A DNA stretch of 64,000 bases. Origin: JBGSTR01 sp963707135 (GTDB lineage: Bacteria > Pseudomonadota > Gammaproteobacteria > Chromatiales > Chromatiaceae). The stretch covers positions 1-64,000 of the forward strand of contig CAVPOY010000006.1 of NCBI GenBank assembly GCA_963707135.1, read 5' to 3'. The notes beneath the pieces are model-generated. The model did no database searches, was not told where the DNA came from, and saw nothing but the letters and a program-made list of their open reading frames with translations. This document shows, piece by piece, positions 54,693 through 63,506 of this stretch. Within the stretch, counting starts at the first letter, position 1. Each line of letters starts with the position of its first letter. The position numbers were made by a program, and so were the translations under genes.

Positions 54693-54698
54693 AGATTA
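54693..54698 (-). promoter_or_regulatory. Possible -10 element of tRNA-Ser
   Basis: TAATCT on the minus strand, seven bases upstream of the mature 5' end in an AT-rich patch. A -35 hexamer is not convincing. Confidence 0.35.
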
Positions 54699-54901
54699 TT
54701 TCATGCGGCTCTGCCGTTTGGATCGGCGTCGGCAGCCCACACTTTAACGCCGTGTCAGAGGATACTCGAACCTGGGGGCTGCCACCAAAACCCGAAACGG
54801 TTGCGCGCCGCCGAACCTCGGGTATCCTTTCGGAACTTGAATGTCACCGCACGGTCAGAAGCCGGCGATAACAACCTGTTCAACGAGGAGTGGACTGAGT
54901 C

Positions 54902-55570
54902 ATGGCCAATACCAACTATTCCGTCATTCAGGGTGCCCAGCAGGCCATCGCGGCCAACAAGGTCCTGAAGAACACCTACATGCTGCTCGCGGCGACGCTT
55001 GGTTTCAGCGCCTTGACCGCGATGCTGTCGATCGCCCTGCAGGTTCCGTCCTGGACCTACATGGCGGCGGTGATCGTCGCGATGCTGCTCGGCATCTTCG
55101 TGCTGCCCCGAACCGCGAACTCGTCCAGCGGTATCGGCGTGATCTTCGGGATCACGGGTCTGCTCGGCTTCGGGCTGGGGTCGATCCTGAGCGTCTACCT
55201 GTCGCTACCCAACGGGGAGCAAACGGTGGCCGTGGCATTCGGCGGCACGGCGTTGATCTTCCTTGGGCTCTCGGGCTACGCGCTGACCAGCAAGCGGGAC
55301 TTCAGCTTCATGGGCGGATTCATTTTCGCCGGCATGATGGTGGTCCTGATTGCAATCATCGCCAACCTGTTCCTGGCGATGCCGGCCCTGTCGCTGGCGA
55401 TCTCCGCCGCGATCATCCTGCTGATGAGCGCCTTCATCCTGTTTGACACCAGCCGGATCGCCAGCGGTGAAGAGACCAACTACATCATGGCGACCTACAG
55501 CATTTACTTGAGTATCTTCAACATCTTCATTAGCTTGTTGCAGCTTCTTGGGATCATGGGCGACGAGTAG
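54902..55570 (+). CDS. BAX inhibitor-1/YccA family membrane protein
   Basis: 222 residues, seven membrane segments. NKVLKNTYMLLAATLGFSAL begins TM1, and the C-terminus shows ILFDTSRIASGEETNYIMAT (the conserved DTQ/R-G-E pattern) and ISLLQLLGIMGDE. In E. coli YccA binds and restrains FtsH, and other members are pH-sensitive calcium leak channels. Good ribosome site (GAGGAG, about 12 bases upstream). Followed by an intrinsic terminator. Confidence 0.94.
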   Translation: MANTNYSVIQGAQQAIAANKVLKNTYMLLAATLGFSALTAMLSIALQVPSWTYMAAVIVAMLLGIFVLPRTANSSSGIGVIFGITGLLGFGLGSILSVYLSLPNGEQTVAVAFGGTALIFLGLSGYALTSKRDFSFMGGFIFAGMMVVLIAIIANLFLAMPALSLAISAAIILLMSAFILFDTSRIASGEETNYIMATYSIYLSIFNIFISLLQLLGIMGDE

Positions 55571-55593
55571 TCCCGGATCCACGAAGGCGACGA

Positions 55594-55618
55594 GCCCCGG
55601 CGCCCGCCGGGGCTTTTT
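55594..55618 (+). terminator. Rho-independent terminator after the BAX-inhibitor-1 gene
   Basis: Seven-base GC stem (GCCCCGG/CCGGGGC) with a six-base loop, followed directly by TTTTT. Clear intrinsic terminator 24 bases after the stop codon. Confidence 0.92.
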
Positions 55619-55645
55619 GTCTCAGCCAGGCACGAGAGAACCGGG

Positions 55646-55828
55646 ATGGAGCTGTTTCTGAAGATCGCCATGGCCGCCGTGCTGGTGCTGCTGCTCTTCC
55701 GGCTCTGGCCAACCTACAAGCAGTGGCAGGAAAGCGGGCGCAAGGCCGAAAAGGGGGACTGGCAGGCGGCGATTCTGCCGCTTGGCGCCGTCGCGCTGCT
55801 GGTAATTCTGCTGATGATGCTCGTCTAG
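55646..55828 (+). CDS. Small two-segment membrane protein (60 aa)
   Basis: 60 residues: first membrane segment FLKIAMAAVLVLLLFRLWP, a polar loop (YKQWQESGRKAEKGDW), then LPLGAVALLVILLMMLV. The loop composition and short length fit a conserved small envelope protein. It lies between the terminator and the convergent serS gene. Function unknown. Confidence 0.65.
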   Translation: MELFLKIAMAAVLVLLLFRLWPTYKQWQESGRKAEKGDWQAAILPLGAVALLVILLMMLV

Positions 55829-55878
55829 GCAATCCGCCCGTCGGCACAAACCACAACGGGCTCAGCCGAGCGGCTCGG

Positions 55879-57153
55879 CTAGCCCAGGACCTCGAGCCCG
55901 CCCATGTAAGGCCGCAACACCGCCGGCACCTTCACGCGTCCGTCCGATTGCTGATAGTTCTCCAGCACCGCGACCAGCGTGCGGCCGACCGCCAGCCCTG
56001 AGCCGTTGAGCGTATGCACCAGCTCCGGCTTCCCGGTGTCCGGATTTCGCCATCGCGCCTGCAGGCGTCGGGCCTGAAAGTCGCCGAAATTGCTGCAGGA
56101 AGAGATCTCACGGTAGGCCTGTTGACCGGGGAGCCAGACCTCCAGGTCGTAGGTCTTGCGCGACGAGAAACCCAGGTCGCCGGTACAGAGGGTCACGACC
56201 CGGTAGGGCAGCTCGAGCCGCTGAAGTATCGCCTCGGCATGGCCCGTGAGTTCCTCGAGCGCCTGAAACGATTCCTCCGCACGCACGGCCTGGACCAACT
56301 CCACCTTCTCGAACTGATGCTGGCGGATCATGCCGCGAGTGTCCTTTCCGTAAGAGCCCGCCTCGCTGCGGAAGCAAGGCGTGTGCGCGACCCAGCGGCA
56401 CGGCATGTTGTTCGCGTCGATGATGACATCGCGAATCAGGTTCGTAACCGGCACCTCCGCCGTCGGGATCAAGTAGAGGTCCTTGTCGCCCGGTACCTTG
56501 AACAGGTCCGCCTCGAACTTGGGTAGCTGGCCGGTGCCGTAGAGGCTGTCCGCGTTCACCAGATAGGGCACGTACGCCTCGGTGTAGCCATGCTCGGCGG
56601 TGTGGACATCCAGCATCAGCTGGATCAGCGCCCGATGCAGCCGCGCCAGCGGTCCCGAGAGCACGACGAATCGCGAGCCGGTTAGCTTCGCCGCCGCGTC
56701 GAAATCCATCCAACCCATCGCGGAACCCAGGTCCACGTGGTCCTTGGGCTCGAAGGCGAACCGTGGCGGCTCGCCCCAGCGGCGCTCCTCGCGGTTGTCG
56801 GACTCATCGCGGCCGTCCGGCACCGTCGCGTCGGGCAGGTTCGGCAGCCCGAGGCCGATCTCGCTAAACTCGCGCTGGATCCCAGCCAGCCGATCCTCGC
56901 CCGCTTTGAGCTCGTTGCCCAGATCCGCGACCTCGGCGAGCAGCGGGGCGATATCCTGCCCGGCCGCCTTCGCCTTTCCGATGGCCTTGGAGCGGGTGTT
57001 GCGCTGGCTCTGAAGTTCCTGCACCCGGGTCTGCAAGGCCTTGCGCTCCGCCTCCAGGCCCTCGAGGCTTGCGGCGTCCAACCGGATGCCCCGGCGCGCC
57101 AACTGCTCGGTGACGCGGGCCAGCTCGGTCCGCAGGAGTCGAGGGTCTAGCAT
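55879..57153 (-). CDS. serS: Seryl-tRNA synthetase
   Basis: 424 residues. The N-terminal coiled-coil tRNA-binding arm is at about 25-105 (GLEAERKALQTRVQELQSQR). Class II catalytic motifs follow: motif 2 in HTPCFRSEAGSYGKDTRGMI, and motif 3 in LNGSGLAVGRTLVAVLENYQ. Charges tRNA-Ser (and tRNA-Sec where present). The start codon overlaps the end of the DUF190 gene, so it is translationally coupled to crcB-DUF190. Confidence 0.97.
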   Translation of the reverse strand: MLDPRLLRTELARVTEQLARRGIRLDAASLEGLEAERKALQTRVQELQSQRNTRSKAIGKAKAAGQDIAPLLAEVADLGNELKAGEDRLAGIQREFSEIGLGLPNLPDATVPDGRDESDNREERRWGEPPRFAFEPKDHVDLGSAMGWMDFDAAAKLTGSRFVVLSGPLARLHRALIQLMLDVHTAEHGYTEAYVPYLVNADSLYGTGQLPKFEADLFKVPGDKDLYLIPTAEVPVTNLIRDVIIDANNMPCRWVAHTPCFRSEAGSYGKDTRGMIRQHQFEKVELVQAVRAEESFQALEELTGHAEAILQRLELPYRVVTLCTGDLGFSSRKTYDLEVWLPGQQAYREISSCSNFGDFQARRLQARWRNPDTGKPELVHTLNGSGLAVGRTLVAVLENYQQSDGRVKVPAVLRPYMGGLEVLG

Positions 57154-57467
57154 TGAATGTCCTCCGATTCGACAGTGACGGGCCAGGCGACGACGTGTCC
57201 CGGCTTCACCAGTGTTTTTATGCGTTCGATGGCCCGCTCCACCTTATTCGCCCGGTCGTAGAACTCGACCACGAGCGGCAGGTCGAACGACAGGTCAATC
57301 AGGGAGGCCGCGTGAAACCGCCCGGACCCGCCGAACCCCTCGATTCCGCGGATCACGGTCACGCCGCAGACCTCGAGCTCGTCGTGAAGACAGGTCAGGA
57401 CGCGCTTCAGCGCATGGTCGGACTCCGAAAGGTAGACCCGCACCATCATCGCTTCGATTCGGCTCAC
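57147..57467 (-). CDS. DUF190 family protein (PII-like fold)
   Basis: 106 residues from a GTG that overlaps the crcB stop by four bases. VRVYLSESDHALKRVLTCLH, CGVTVIRGIEGFGGSGRFHA and LPLVVEFYDRANKVERAIER are typical of DUF190, small trimeric PII-like proteins commonly encoded next to crcB. Probably a regulator or partner of the fluoride channel; unproven. Confidence 0.9.
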   Translation of the reverse strand: MSRIEAMMVRVYLSESDHALKRVLTCLHDELEVCGVTVIRGIEGFGGSGRFHAASLIDLSFDLPLVVEFYDRANKVERAIERIKTLVKPGHVVAWPVTVESEDIQC

Positions 57468-57838
57468 AGTGATCTCCCCAAGAGGACGCCGGCCCAGCAG
57501 GCCAGTACGCAGGCCAGCACGCTGGCCGCCACATTGAGCAACGCCTTGGCCGTGAACCCCTCTTCGATCAGCGTCAGAGTCTCGATCGAGAAGGTCGAGA
57601 AGGTCGTGAAGGCGCCGAGAAAGCCTACCAGAACCGCGGCCCGCCACTCGGGCTCGACCGCCAGGCGCTCAAGGAACAGCACGACGAGCAGTCCCATAAG
57701 GAAGGAACCGACGACATTGACGGTCAGCGTCCCCCACGGAAAGTCCCTGCCTAGCAGCCGGTAAACACCGCCGGACATCCAGTAGCGACCGAGCGCCCCC
57801 AGCGCCCCGCCTCCGGCGATGGCTAGAACCTGCCACAT
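57464..57838 (-). CDS. crcB: Fluoride channel CrcB/Fluc
   Basis: 124 residues, four membrane segments. GGGALGALGRYWMSG, FPWGTLTVNVVGSFLMGLL (Asn of the pore) and GFLGAFTTFSTFSIETLTL (TM3 break with the Phe box and central Na+ site) identify the Fluc family. I use the ATG at 57838 over the GTG at 57847 because family members begin with Met-Trp/Met-Tyr at this point. No fluoride riboswitch is visible upstream. Forms an operon with the DUF190 gene and serS. Confidence 0.93.
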   Translation of the reverse strand: MWQVLAIAGGGALGALGRYWMSGGVYRLLGRDFPWGTLTVNVVGSFLMGLLVVLFLERLAVEPEWRAAVLVGFLGAFTTFSTFSIETLTLIEEGFTAKALLNVAASVLACVLACWAGVLLGRSL

Positions 57839-58070
57839 GTTCGGCACCCGTGCGAAAAGACCTGCATTCTACAGGGAGGCCGACTCCGAAGGGACGGGGC
57901 CGTCGGCCGACGACGCGGCGGGCGATTATCGCAACGGGTATCCGGGCCTGCGCCGACAACGCCCGTCGGCGATTTCCGATACCGCGATCACGCCCTGCTT
58001 CCTAGGCTTGAAGGCAGGAAAACGTCCCAGCCGCGGTCCACCCGCCAGGGCTTCATCCCGGAGGTCGTCG

Positions 58071-58382
58071 ATGAACGCACACGAGCTACAGATCCGGGCC
58101 GGTGTCGAGTGGCACGCGTCGCGGGAGCTTCGGCGCCGGTTCGCCACGCCGGAGCACTACTGGTGGGAGCGGTACCAGCGCATCTACTGCCCACACTGCA
58201 GAGCGGACTGGCGAATGCTCCGTGCCGCGACCTCGATCGATTCGGACTCTGCTCTGCGCACGACAGGCCGACTCGATCGCCGCGTCACGCTAGTGTCCCG
58301 GCTCTGCGCCCCGCTGCGTCGATGGCTCATGCGCCCCCGATCCGAGGCAGCGGCTCGCATCGAGGTGTCCGCCGCGTCGTGA
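58071..58382 (+). CDS. Hypothetical protein with CxxC motif (103 aa)
   Basis: ATG after GGAGG eight bases upstream. Contains HASRELRRRFATPEHYWWER and YQRIYCPHCRADWRM, with one CPHC pair that could bind metal or be redox-active, and a basic C-terminus. No family recognised. It converges on the PilZ gene. Confidence 0.5.
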   Translation: MNAHELQIRAGVEWHASRELRRRFATPEHYWWERYQRIYCPHCRADWRMLRAATSIDSDSALRTTGRLDRRVTLVSRLCAPLRRWLMRPRSEAAARIEVSAAS

Positions 58383-58394
58383 CGGCCCGGTGCA

Positions 58395-58787
58395 CTAGGC
58401 GACGACTTCACTGAGGCCTATCGGCGCGTGACCCCGGGCCAAGTCCGTTTCCCACTCCGGCAGCGCCTCAGAGCCGATCAGTCGTTCCAGAACTTCCGAC
58501 GCCGTAGGGTCCAGTTCCCGGAACTTGAGGCCCAAGCCCAGCCCCGCCCTCTGGACGACCACGGCCGGAAACTGGACCTCGCTCTCGCCTTTTGGTGTCC
58601 GCACCCTCATGGAGACGGTGACTCGCCCCGTGCGCCGCGGCGTCGTGCGGGTCCATACGAACAAACCGCCCCGCGCCAGATTGAGCGCGAGCCCAGTCTC
58701 CCGCCCGTCGTCGTCCACGCAATCCTCGAAGTACAGCTCCACCGGAATGACCACATCCACGCGACGCGCCAACCGATGCTCTTTCAT
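58395..58787 (-). CDS. PilZ-domain protein
   Basis: 130 residues. RLARRVDVVIPVEL (the RxxxR c-di-GMP motif region), LNLARGGLFVWT (place of the D/NxSxxG motif; here N-L-A-R-G-G, serine replaced by alanine) and GLGLGLKFREL follow the PilZ fold. The loss of the motif serine means c-di-GMP binding is possible but not assured. Located 63 bases upstream of the end of glgC on the opposite side of that gene's stop. Confidence 0.72.
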   Translation of the reverse strand: MKEHRLARRVDVVIPVELYFEDCVDDDGRETGLALNLARGGLFVWTRTTPRRTGRVTVSMRVRTPKGESEVQFPAVVVQRAGLGLGLKFRELDPTASEVLERLIGSEALPEWETDLARGHAPIGLSEVVA

Positions 58788-58850
58788 GCCTGCCGCCTGT
58801 CCATTGGGTCTATCTCCAACGTTCGCTCGCCCATGACCGTCCTATTTTGC

Positions 58851-60116
58851 TCACTCGGCGTACCCAAAGCTGGAACCGCGTCCACCGCGAGCGGAATACC
58901 CTGGATCCCCCTTCGGGATTACCACGACACCACCGGGTGTCACCTGGTACTGCGCGGCGTCCGCCTCCAGGTCGAAGCCAATCCTGGTCCCGGGTGGGAT
59001 GTCGTTATGACGGTCGACGATGACCCGCCGAAGGCGGGCGCCCCGACCAATCCGGCTGTAGTCCATGATGATGCAGTCCGTCACCTCCGCCGTCGGCTCC
59101 ACAACGACCTCGCGGCAGATGATACTGTTCGACAGTCGGGCGTTCTCGATCACGGCCGCCGAGCCCAAGAGGCTGTTGTCGACCTCACTGCGCATGATCC
59201 GGGTCACCGGACCCTGGTAATGGCTGGAATAGATCGGCCACTGGGGATTGAAGGCGTCAAATCGAGGACGGCTGCCCAGCAACTCCTGGTGGGCCTCGAA
59301 GTAGGCGTCCAGGCTGCCGACGTCCCTCCAATAGGCCGGCTCCTCGTAGGGCTTGGCCCCGGGAATCTGGTTGGTCGAGAAGTCGTATGCGTAGAGTCGG
59401 CGCTCGGCGAGCAGGCGCGGGATCACATGACCACCGAAGTCGGGCTCATCAGGATGGCTCGCCTGATCCACCGAGTCCAGGAGCACCTGGGCGTCGAACA
59501 GGTAGTTTCCCATCGAGGCAAAGGCGCGCGTGGGGTCTGAGGGCATCGGTGCCGGTGCCTCCGGCTTCTCGTCGAACGACTGGATGCGTCCATCGGCATC
59601 CGCACCGATGACGCCATAGCGTGTGGCCGATTCGATCGGAACGGGAAGCGCGGCCAGGGTCACGTCGGCGTCCCGCTCCAGATGAAACCGCACCATCTGC
59701 CGGACATCCATCCGATAGATATGGTCGGCCCCGAACACCGCGACCAGATCCGGCCGGTGTAACTGGATCAGACTCCGGCTCTGGTGGACCGCGTCCGCCG
59801 TCCCCGCAAACCAGGCGCGGCTTTGTTGCATCTGCGGGGGGACGACGCTGACGAACTGGTCGGGAAGCAGCGGCGATATGGTCCAGGCCTTGCGCACATG
59901 CTCGATCAGCGACTGCGCCTTGTACTGTACCAGCAGATAGATCGAACGGATCTCGGAGTTGATCAGGTTACTGAGCACAAAATCGACGACACGGTAGCGG
60001 CCGCCGAAGGGCACGGCAGGCTTGCAGCGGTTGGACGTCAAAGGTCGCAGGCGCTTGCCCTCCCCGCCCGCCAGCACCAGGGCCAGGATCTTGTGGCGCC
60101 GCCGCGGCGTCTTCAT
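58851..60116 (-). CDS. glgC: Glucose-1-phosphate adenylyltransferase (ADP-glucose pyrophosphorylase)
   Basis: 421 residues from the ATG at 60116. ILALVLAGGEGKRLRPLTSN (nucleotide-binding glycine-rich loop with the catalytic arginine), KPAVPFGGRYRVVDFVLSN, VFGADHIYRMDVRQMVRFHL and a C-terminal left-handed beta-helix (SVIENARLSNSIICREVVVE-like repeats) are diagnostic. Catalyses the committing step of glycogen synthesis and is allosterically controlled by sugar phosphates. It stands without other glg genes in the window. Intact. Confidence 0.96.
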   Translation of the reverse strand: MKTPRRRHKILALVLAGGEGKRLRPLTSNRCKPAVPFGGRYRVVDFVLSNLINSEIRSIYLLVQYKAQSLIEHVRKAWTISPLLPDQFVSVVPPQMQQSRAWFAGTADAVHQSRSLIQLHRPDLVAVFGADHIYRMDVRQMVRFHLERDADVTLAALPVPIESATRYGVIGADADGRIQSFDEKPEAPAPMPSDPTRAFASMGNYLFDAQVLLDSVDQASHPDEPDFGGHVIPRLLAERRLYAYDFSTNQIPGAKPYEEPAYWRDVGSLDAYFEAHQELLGSRPRFDAFNPQWPIYSSHYQGPVTRIMRSEVDNSLLGSAAVIENARLSNSIICREVVVEPTAEVTDCIIMDYSRIGRGARLRRVIVDRHNDIPPGTRIGFDLEADAAQYQVTPGGVVVIPKGDPGYSARGGRGSSFGYAE

Positions 60117-60375
60117 CGTTCTCGCCTCGATCAGTTCGCGTGCCGGCGCCCTCTTCTCGACCCAGTGCCATCCACAGCGATAGCGCTTCGGCCCGGGTGC
60201 GGCGCTGGCATTCCAGACCAACAGGCTCAGCTTAGCCGAAGATCGAGGAAAGAATACGCCGATTGAAGCTCGAACGGAGGCCGGCCGACCCGGCCAGACG
60301 CATATAGACCCGCTTGGAGTGCGGCGCTGTTCAGCGATCGGCGAGCGTGTCGGTCGCCGATAGATGGGCGTGTAG

Positions 60376-62310
60376 CTATCGGGCCTTCTGGTCGCGGCGA
60401 AGGTCGCACGCGACCATGACCAGCTTCAGGGGCCGACCGCTGTCGGAATCGCTGATTCTGTGCATGCTGCAATGTACCGGTATCGCTTCGTCGGTCTTAC
60501 GATGACGAAGTCGGAATTCGCCAGCCCAGTGCCCGTCGCCGATCAGGGCCGGCAGAACCCGTTCGCGCCAGTAGGCCCGTTCCTCCTGCACCAGGAAATC
60601 CTCTACCGGGCTCGAATACGAGGTCTCCCCCGCACTGAGACCCACCAGCTCTTGACCGGCCCGGTTCAGATACACGACCGTCCCATCCGGCTCGGCGACG
60701 CCGGTGAAATCGCTGGAGTTCTCGACCACGTCCGCCAGCTCGCGGGCCCTCGCGTCGGCCTCGCGACGAGCGGTGATATCGCTGACGATCATGATGACGT
60801 ATTCGGGAGACCCGTCGGGACGGCGGACCATCGAAGCGGTGAGGCTGACCCAGACCAACCCGCCGTCCTTACGGATGCAACGCTTCTCGGTTGTGTAGTT
60901 AGAGACATCTCCAGCCAGCAGCCGCCGGGTGTTTTGCAGGTCCGCCTCCATGTCGTCAGCGTGTGTGATGTCCTGGACCCGGAGCCCGATCAGTTCCTCG
61001 CGGTCATATCCCAGGATCGAGCATAGACGCCTGTTGACCCTCAGCCAGCCGCCGTCGAGGTCGAGGTGCGCGATCCCAGCACCGGCATTTTCGAAAGTCG
61101 CCCGGAATCGGGTCTCGCTCTCGGCCAGGGCGGCGCTCGTGCGGCGCGATTCGGTGATGTCCTCGCCAGTGCTCAGGACTCCCGAAACGCGCCCCCCGGC
61201 ATCACGCAGGACCGTGCTGCGCCAGGCGACAAGGCGCTCCTGCCCGCCGGCGCCGATGACCAGGTTCTCGTGATACTCCGATAGACCGGAAGGCCCGTCG
61301 ACGATAGCGGCAAACACGCCGCGGAGCTCGTGGCGCTGCCGCACCGGGATGAAGTTCGCGATCCAGTCCAGCCCGATCAGCTTATCGATGCCTAGCCCGA
61401 GAAGATCGCAGCCTCTTCGATTGATACTGCGTATACGCGCCTCGCCGTCCAGCACAACGATGATAGCGCCAGAGATGGCTAGCAGGTTTTCCACGTGATC
61501 CTCGGCCTCTCGCGCCCGGCGCTCGGTGCGAACGAGGTCCGTGATGTCCAGGACGCAGACGCAAAGCCCGGGAGCTGCACCGGCCGTGCCCGAAAGGGGC
61601 TCGACTGTTACGTCGTAGACGCGTTGCCGATCGCCGCTGCCGTACGCTAGCCGGCGGCGCTCTCCCTTTCTCGCGTCCTGGACCCGCCGCTTCATCGCCT
61701 CCAACTCGTGGTCGCTCTCCAGTGGCGACGCCATGGACCCGCGCTGCTCACCCGCCTCCGCGGAGATCGCGAGCACCTCCGCGCGTTGGAGTCGGGCATC
61801 CGTGGTGTACACGTAGATCTGCAGGTTATCGTCGGTGAATCGAGGCGACATGGTTTCGTGCATCCAGGCAAACATTTCCTCTGCGCCGCTCGAAGCGGCG
61901 AACCTCGACTCGTTATCGCCACCCGTCCGAAGCGCCCGTTGCGGGTACGATCGAACTCCCGAGGCAGGCTCGGCGGCGAGGTGTTCGATTAGCCTGAAGA
62001 AAATATGGGCCGCGCGTGCGGAACCCAACGCAAGACCTTCCGCAGTTCGTGACAACGGATCATCAGCACGGTCGATACCCCCTCCACGGGCGAGCCGGCA
62101 GGGTTGACCGTGCGAAAAGAGCCGACGACGTGCACCAGGCAGTGACGTACGGCAGATTCTCCGACGAATTGGACGGCTAGAATAGCGACATCGCAATCCG
62201 GCGCCTCGGCGCGCGTATCCGTTCGCCGGCGAACCGCTGCGCCCGATCGAGCACCGGAAGCGAACAGTCGCATTAGTAGTTTTCCGGATTACCTCGGTAA
62301 CAAATATCAA
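60376..62310 (-). CDS. Multi-PAS sensor protein without visible output domain
   Basis: Up to 644 residues. Four PAS/PAC-like units from about 145 to the C-terminus: around TDDNLQIYVYTTDARLQRAE, then IVVLDGEARIRSINRRGCDL, then FENAGAGIAHLDLDGGWLRV with DGGLVWVSLTASMVRRPDGS, then DFTGVAEPDGTVVYLNRAGQ. The protein ends after the last PAC motif (LKLVMVACDLRRDQKAR), so no histidine kinase, GGDEF, EAL or methyl-accepting domain follows. The first ~100 residues are basic and unlike a domain; another frame covering 61990-62273 also looks protein-like (VAILAVQFVGESAVRHCLVH), so the N-terminus is probably frameshifted and the true start unknown. A short upstream or downstream partner is not seen. Confidence 0.65.
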   Translation of the reverse strand: MIFVTEVIRKTTNATVRFRCSIGRSGSPANGYARRGAGLRCRYSSRPIRRRICRTSLPGARRRLFSHGQPCRLARGGGIDRADDPLSRTAEGLALGSARAAHIFFRLIEHLAAEPASGVRSYPQRALRTGGDNESRFAASSGAEEMFAWMHETMSPRFTDDNLQIYVYTTDARLQRAEVLAISAEAGEQRGSMASPLESDHELEAMKRRVQDARKGERRRLAYGSGDRQRVYDVTVEPLSGTAGAAPGLCVCVLDITDLVRTERRAREAEDHVENLLAISGAIIVVLDGEARIRSINRRGCDLLGLGIDKLIGLDWIANFIPVRQRHELRGVFAAIVDGPSGLSEYHENLVIGAGGQERLVAWRSTVLRDAGGRVSGVLSTGEDITESRRTSAALAESETRFRATFENAGAGIAHLDLDGGWLRVNRRLCSILGYDREELIGLRVQDITHADDMEADLQNTRRLLAGDVSNYTTEKRCIRKDGGLVWVSLTASMVRRPDGSPEYVIMIVSDITARREADARARELADVVENSSDFTGVAEPDGTVVYLNRAGQELVGLSAGETSYSSPVEDFLVQEERAYWRERVLPALIGDGHWAGEFRLRHRKTDEAIPVHCSMHRISDSDSGRPLKLVMVACDLRRDQKAR

Positions 62311-62453
62311 TTAAATTCAGTGGTACGAATCCGATCCGGAGGTTTCGGCGTGAATGCCGTATCGGATCACCTGATATCCACGGGACAGGAACCCACTCGC
62401 CGGCGGTCTCGCCGCCAGCCACGAATCAAAGCAGGGAGTCGAGGAGGAGATCT

Positions 62454-62924
62454 ATGGCAGCCGTATCGCGTCTCGACGCCGACCGCAAAGCGAGAAATAT
62501 CGGTCACCAGACGGTGCCGGGGGGCGGCCCGGCACGTCAAGTCGGGGACGGCGCTCGTGAATGTCGCGGCGAGCTGGTCGCGAGAACCGTGCTCATTGCC
62601 GACGAGCACGGTTATGCCTTGGCGGTTATTCCACGCAACCGCCTGATCGATCTGCCAGCGTTAAACAAGGAGTTCCGTCGCAACTTCCGGTTGGCCCGAC
62701 CCGACGAGGCGGTCCAGTTGTTTCCGGGTCTGCCACCACGAGCGATGCCCCCGATCGGGTCTGACCCACGGGTAGAAACATTTCTCGATCAATCGCTTAT
62801 CGGTCTCCGCGATGTCTATTTCGAGACTCGAACCCGGGGCCGCCTGATGCGGGTGGACGCCGAGTCCCTGTGCGGACTCTTTTATGGCGTCTGGTGCGGC
62901 CGCATCAGCCGGGCGGGGTCCTGA
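62454..62924 (+). CDS. YbaK/EbsC-type aminoacyl-tRNA deacylase-like protein
   Basis: 156 residues; ATG after GGAGGAGATCT. From about residue 42 it follows the YbaK/ProX editing fold: VARTVLIADEHGYALAVIPR, RLIDLPALNKEFRRNFRLAR, FPGLPPRAMPPIGSDPRVET, LIGLRDVYFETRTRGRLMRV. YbaK-like proteins clear mischarged tRNAs or regulate. The conserved lysine after VAKxVV in bacterial editors appears as arginine here (VARTV), so catalysis is uncertain. The first 40 residues are poor in family features and may be affected by a frame error. Confidence 0.7.
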   Translation: MAAVSRLDADRKARNIGHQTVPGGGPARQVGDGARECRGELVARTVLIADEHGYALAVIPRNRLIDLPALNKEFRRNFRLARPDEAVQLFPGLPPRAMPPIGSDPRVETFLDQSLIGLRDVYFETRTRGRLMRVDAESLCGLFYGVWCGRISRAGS

Positions 62925-63086
62925 TAGAAAGCCGGTCATTGGCCCTGTCCGGCCCAGACCGGCGCCTGTACCCGATCGAACATCCCTGACGACCGACCCT
63001 TGCGGGGCGTGCCAGTCTCCGTCAAGGAACGCCTTCGGGGTTGCGGAAGGCGCCAAGGGCGTGCTGCTATACTCCCGAATCCTCAC

Positions 63087-63479
63087 ATGCAGCGAGGCAC
63101 GGACTTGCGAAACATTCTTACATATTGCCTTTATCCTACTGTCCTCGCGCTGTTTTCTTCTTTTTCACCCACCGCGTTGGCGATCAACCTGGGCTTCCTC
63201 GACCAGGCCCCGATCCGCTTTTTCACCCAGTCCGACACCGAGCTGATGACCCGGACAGTCGACGACGTGCTGGACAGTGCGGCGGACGGCGAGACGCGGG
63301 ACTGGCGCAACGAGGAGACCGGAAACTCCGGCGACGTGGCGGCAATACGAAGCTTCAATCACCAGGACATGAGCTGCCGCCAAGTACGGATCAGCAACCA
63401 GGCACGCGGGACAACGGGGAACGCCACCTACGATATCTGCAAGGTCGACGGGACCTGGAAGGTGCTCAGAGTCCGTTGA
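63087..63479 (+). CDS. Surface-antigen (17 kDa antigen-like) secreted protein
   Basis: 130 residues with signal peptide (NILTYCLYPTVLALFSSFSP, cleavage near ALA). The mature part reads FTQSDTELMTRTVDDVLDSA, DWRNEETGNSGDVAAIRSFN, CRQVRISNQARG and NATYDICKVDGTWKVL, the RT-like module of rickettsial 17 kDa-antigen-type proteins. Role unknown, possibly envelope biogenesis. The start at 63087 was chosen because earlier in-frame codons add a basic stretch in front of the signal peptide. Confidence 0.8.
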   Translation: MQRGTDLRNILTYCLYPTVLALFSSFSPTALAINLGFLDQAPIRFFTQSDTELMTRTVDDVLDSAADGETRDWRNEETGNSGDVAAIRSFNHQDMSCRQVRISNQARGTTGNATYDICKVDGTWKVLRVR

Positions 63480-63506
63480 CGGCCAGACCGCGGGCACACG
63501 CTCGCT

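Noticed and set aside
57839..57960. Fluoride riboswitch upstream of crcB
   Set aside because: The conserved crcB-motif core could not be found in the leader.
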